Of a stretch of DNA of 54,192 nucleotides, positions 53,319-54,192 are shown piece by piece. The stretch spans positions 1-54,192 of the forward strand of contig CAJXMO010000023.1 in NCBI GenBank assembly GCA_913056495.1, given 5' to 3'. Every line of letters begins with the position of its first letter. Within the stretch, counting starts at the first letter, position 1. The translations under genes and the position numbers were made by a program. Below the pieces are notes generated by a model. That model was not told where the DNA came from. It was given only the letters and a program-made list of their open reading frames with translations, and made no database searches. This DNA comes from an uncultured Alteromonadaceae bacterium (GTDB taxonomy: Bacteria; Pseudomonadota; Gammaproteobacteria; Enterobacterales; Alteromonadaceae).

Positions 53319-53347
53319 GACAAAACCCGCCTTGTGCGGGTTTTGTC
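53319..53347 (+). terminator. Terminator after tRNA-Phe
   Basis: GACAAAACCCGC, loop CTTGT, GCGGGTTTTGTC: perfect 12-bp stem. Confidence 0.9.
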
Positions 53348-53371
53348 GTTACTGACGTCCGAAAAGCAGAG

Positions 53372-53560
53372 TCACGTAGAGACTCTCTGGGCATGAGCCG
53401 CCCTGGGATTAATTCGCTCTTCCATCAGCCGTCGCTCACACATTGCTCTTTTCAATTCCGTGTATTTGGTGGGGCTGGGATCCTCTTCGTAACGCTCCTG
53501 CGCCAGTCTCGCCAGGTCACATTTATCGAGCCATTTCTCGATCAGCTCTGCTGTTTTCAT
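53372..53560 (-). CDS. Small hypothetical protein in the GC-rich end segment
   Basis: A 62-residue charged, helical protein (MKTAELIEKWLDKCDLA; SPTKYTELKRAMCERR) of unknown function. ATG 53560 on the minus strand is preceded by GAGGTGA at a suitable distance; an in-frame ATG 15 bases upstream lacks such a site. Codons prefer G/C third positions, unlike genes before 53.1 kb. Confidence 0.55.
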   Translation of the reverse strand: MKTAELIEKWLDKCDLARLAQERYEEDPSPTKYTELKRAMCERRLMEERINPRAAHAQRVST

Positions 53561-53899
53561 AGTCACCTCACTCATTGGAATTCACTCGGCCAGCATAAAG
53601 CCCGGACCTTCGGCTATCTCGGTTGCTTTTCGCATGAATTGTGGCGAATCATGGAGGGTGGAAGGATCGGTAACGAGCGGAAATTGAAGACTACCGGCTT
53701 TTGAAGGAAGCACAGGAAAAGATGGGTGATGAGGCAATCTCGGTCTCAATGAAGCAGTTACGAAGTGACTCCGAAGCAAGGCGTTTGCGCTTTTGAGTGG
53801 TTGAGAGGCTACCACAGGGGTTAGCAGGAACCTCGAAGACCATTCTTGGTCACCCCCATGGTACGATCCAGAAATTAAACCCAATCGAGGAGGCGACCT
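53561..53899. other. Gene-free GC-rich stretch
   Basis: I find no gene with a plausible start and known family here. A 40-codon open stretch (53674-53796 on the plus strand) ending in KQLRSDSEARRLRF has no start signal and may be the decayed end of a gene. Composition is clearly richer in GC than the rest of the window. Confidence 0.4.
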
Positions 53900-54192
53900 A
53901 TGAAAGTAAGTGCGCGCAATGCATTAAAAGGTACAGTAGTTGGCCTTAAAGAGGGCCCCGTAAATTCCGAGGCGATCGTAGAGCTGGCTGGGGGCGAGCA
54001 GCTGGTTGCCGTTGTAACCAGCGAGAGCACCAAACATCTCGGTCTTGAATCAGGCAGTCAGGTTACTGCGCTTATCAAGGCACCTTGGGTCATGTTGATG
54101 ACCGATTGCGACGATATTCGTCTGTCAGCACGCAACTGCCTCAAAGGTAAAGTAGTCAGCGTCAGTGATGGTGCGGTCAATGCAGAGGTTGT
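53900..54192 (+). CDS. Molybdate-binding Mop/TOBE domain protein, 3' truncated by window end
   Basis: The first 97 codons of a protein with two tandem Mop/TOBE repeats: the first starts SARNALKGTVVGLKEG and ends at about residue 70, the second starts SARNCLKGKVVSV. Mop domains bind molybdate or other oxyanions in the cytoplasm, either as storage proteins (molbindin) or as part of ModE/ModC. The ATG follows GAGGAGG. Codon use is GC-rich. It continues past the end of the window. Confidence 0.85.
   Translation, partial: MKVSARNALKGTVVGLKEGPVNSEAIVELAGGEQLVAVVTSESTKHLGLESGSQVTALIKAPWVMLMTDCDDIRLSARNCLKGKVVSVSDGAVNAEV

Noticed and set aside
53582..53884. Open frame of 100 codons on the minus strand, and a 103-codon frame on the plus strand at 53393-53704
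   Set aside because: Neither has a ribosome binding site or a recognisable family; low-complexity composition and overlap with each other in a GC-rich stretch point to chance open frames.
1..54192. CRISPR array or integrase-borne island
   Set aside because: No regularly spaced repeats and no integrase, transposase or toxin-antitoxin gene was found in any frame.

Overview
The window comes from a low-GC (about 40%) marine-type gammaproteobacterium, most likely an alteromonad close to Catenovulum or other Alteromonadaceae. The evidence is the E. coli-like housekeeping order, close E. coli-type proteins (IlvI, Hfq, HflX, RppH, S18), and many diguanylate/EAL and envelope genes. No CRISPR array, intact insertion sequence or prophage was found.

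Layout. 1-5.9 kb: amrA, an EAL-CBS-GGDEF protein, a DUF1289 gene, the ilvI-ilvH acetohydroxyacid synthase operon and a Dabb-domain gene. 5.9-8.1 kb: a three-gene cluster of unknown function whose first gene is DUF2589-like. It has its own promoter, two palindromes and a leader holding two hairpins, one of them terminator-like. 8.1-21.5 kb: the classic block queG / nnr-tsaE-amiB-mutL-miaA-hfq-hflX-hflK-hflC-DUF2065-purA, then ppiC. 21.7-25.3 kb (minus strand): tRNA-Leu(CAG), a split membrane/spermidine-synthase-like pair, and a cobalamin riboswitch in front of cobB. 25.5-27 kb: rpsF-priB-rpsR-rplI. 27.1-29.8 kb: a MerC-like protein behind two Zur-like boxes, and a PilJ-type hybrid histidine kinase. 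29.9-35.3 kb: rppH-ptsP-(TSUP permease)-lgt-thyA. 35.3-39.8 kb: a DUF3857 protein and a Sel1-repeat lipoprotein. 39.9-41.1 kb: a small gene behind a Fur-like box, a 271-bp MITE-like element and a HIT protein. 41.3-45 kb: a 935-residue AcnB of a form that resembles Bacteroidota enzymes more than E. coli AcnB, followed by a PspB-like small gene and a second, truncated copy of the acnB 3' end plus terminator. 45.1-49.4 kb: a compact four-gene operon of cupredoxin, CACHE/HAMP/EAL signalling protein, DUF3034 outer-membrane protein and truncated-globin lipoprotein. 49.5-53.1 kb: an exosortase-locus-type ATPase, a NagD-like phosphatase, a two-helix membrane protein and a YlqF/RbgA GTPase. 53.2-54.2 kb: tRNA-Phe, after which composition jumps to clearly higher GC, with a small hypothetical gene and a truncated molybdate-binding Mop/TOBE gene.

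Most interesting parts. (1) The cupredoxin-EAL-DUF3034-globin operon looks like a redox- or gas-sensing envelope module coupled to c-di-GMP. (2) The DUF2589 cluster has an elaborate leader. (3) The acnB relic differs from the intact gene almost only at synonymous sites. (4) The tRNA-Phe has an A-C mismatch in its acceptor stem exactly where GC content changes, which suggests a recombination or assembly junction. (5) Metal-regulated small genes (Zur-MerC, Fur-82 aa) point to poorly described metal functions. Family assignments come from reading motifs and from memory of the families; no database search was run.
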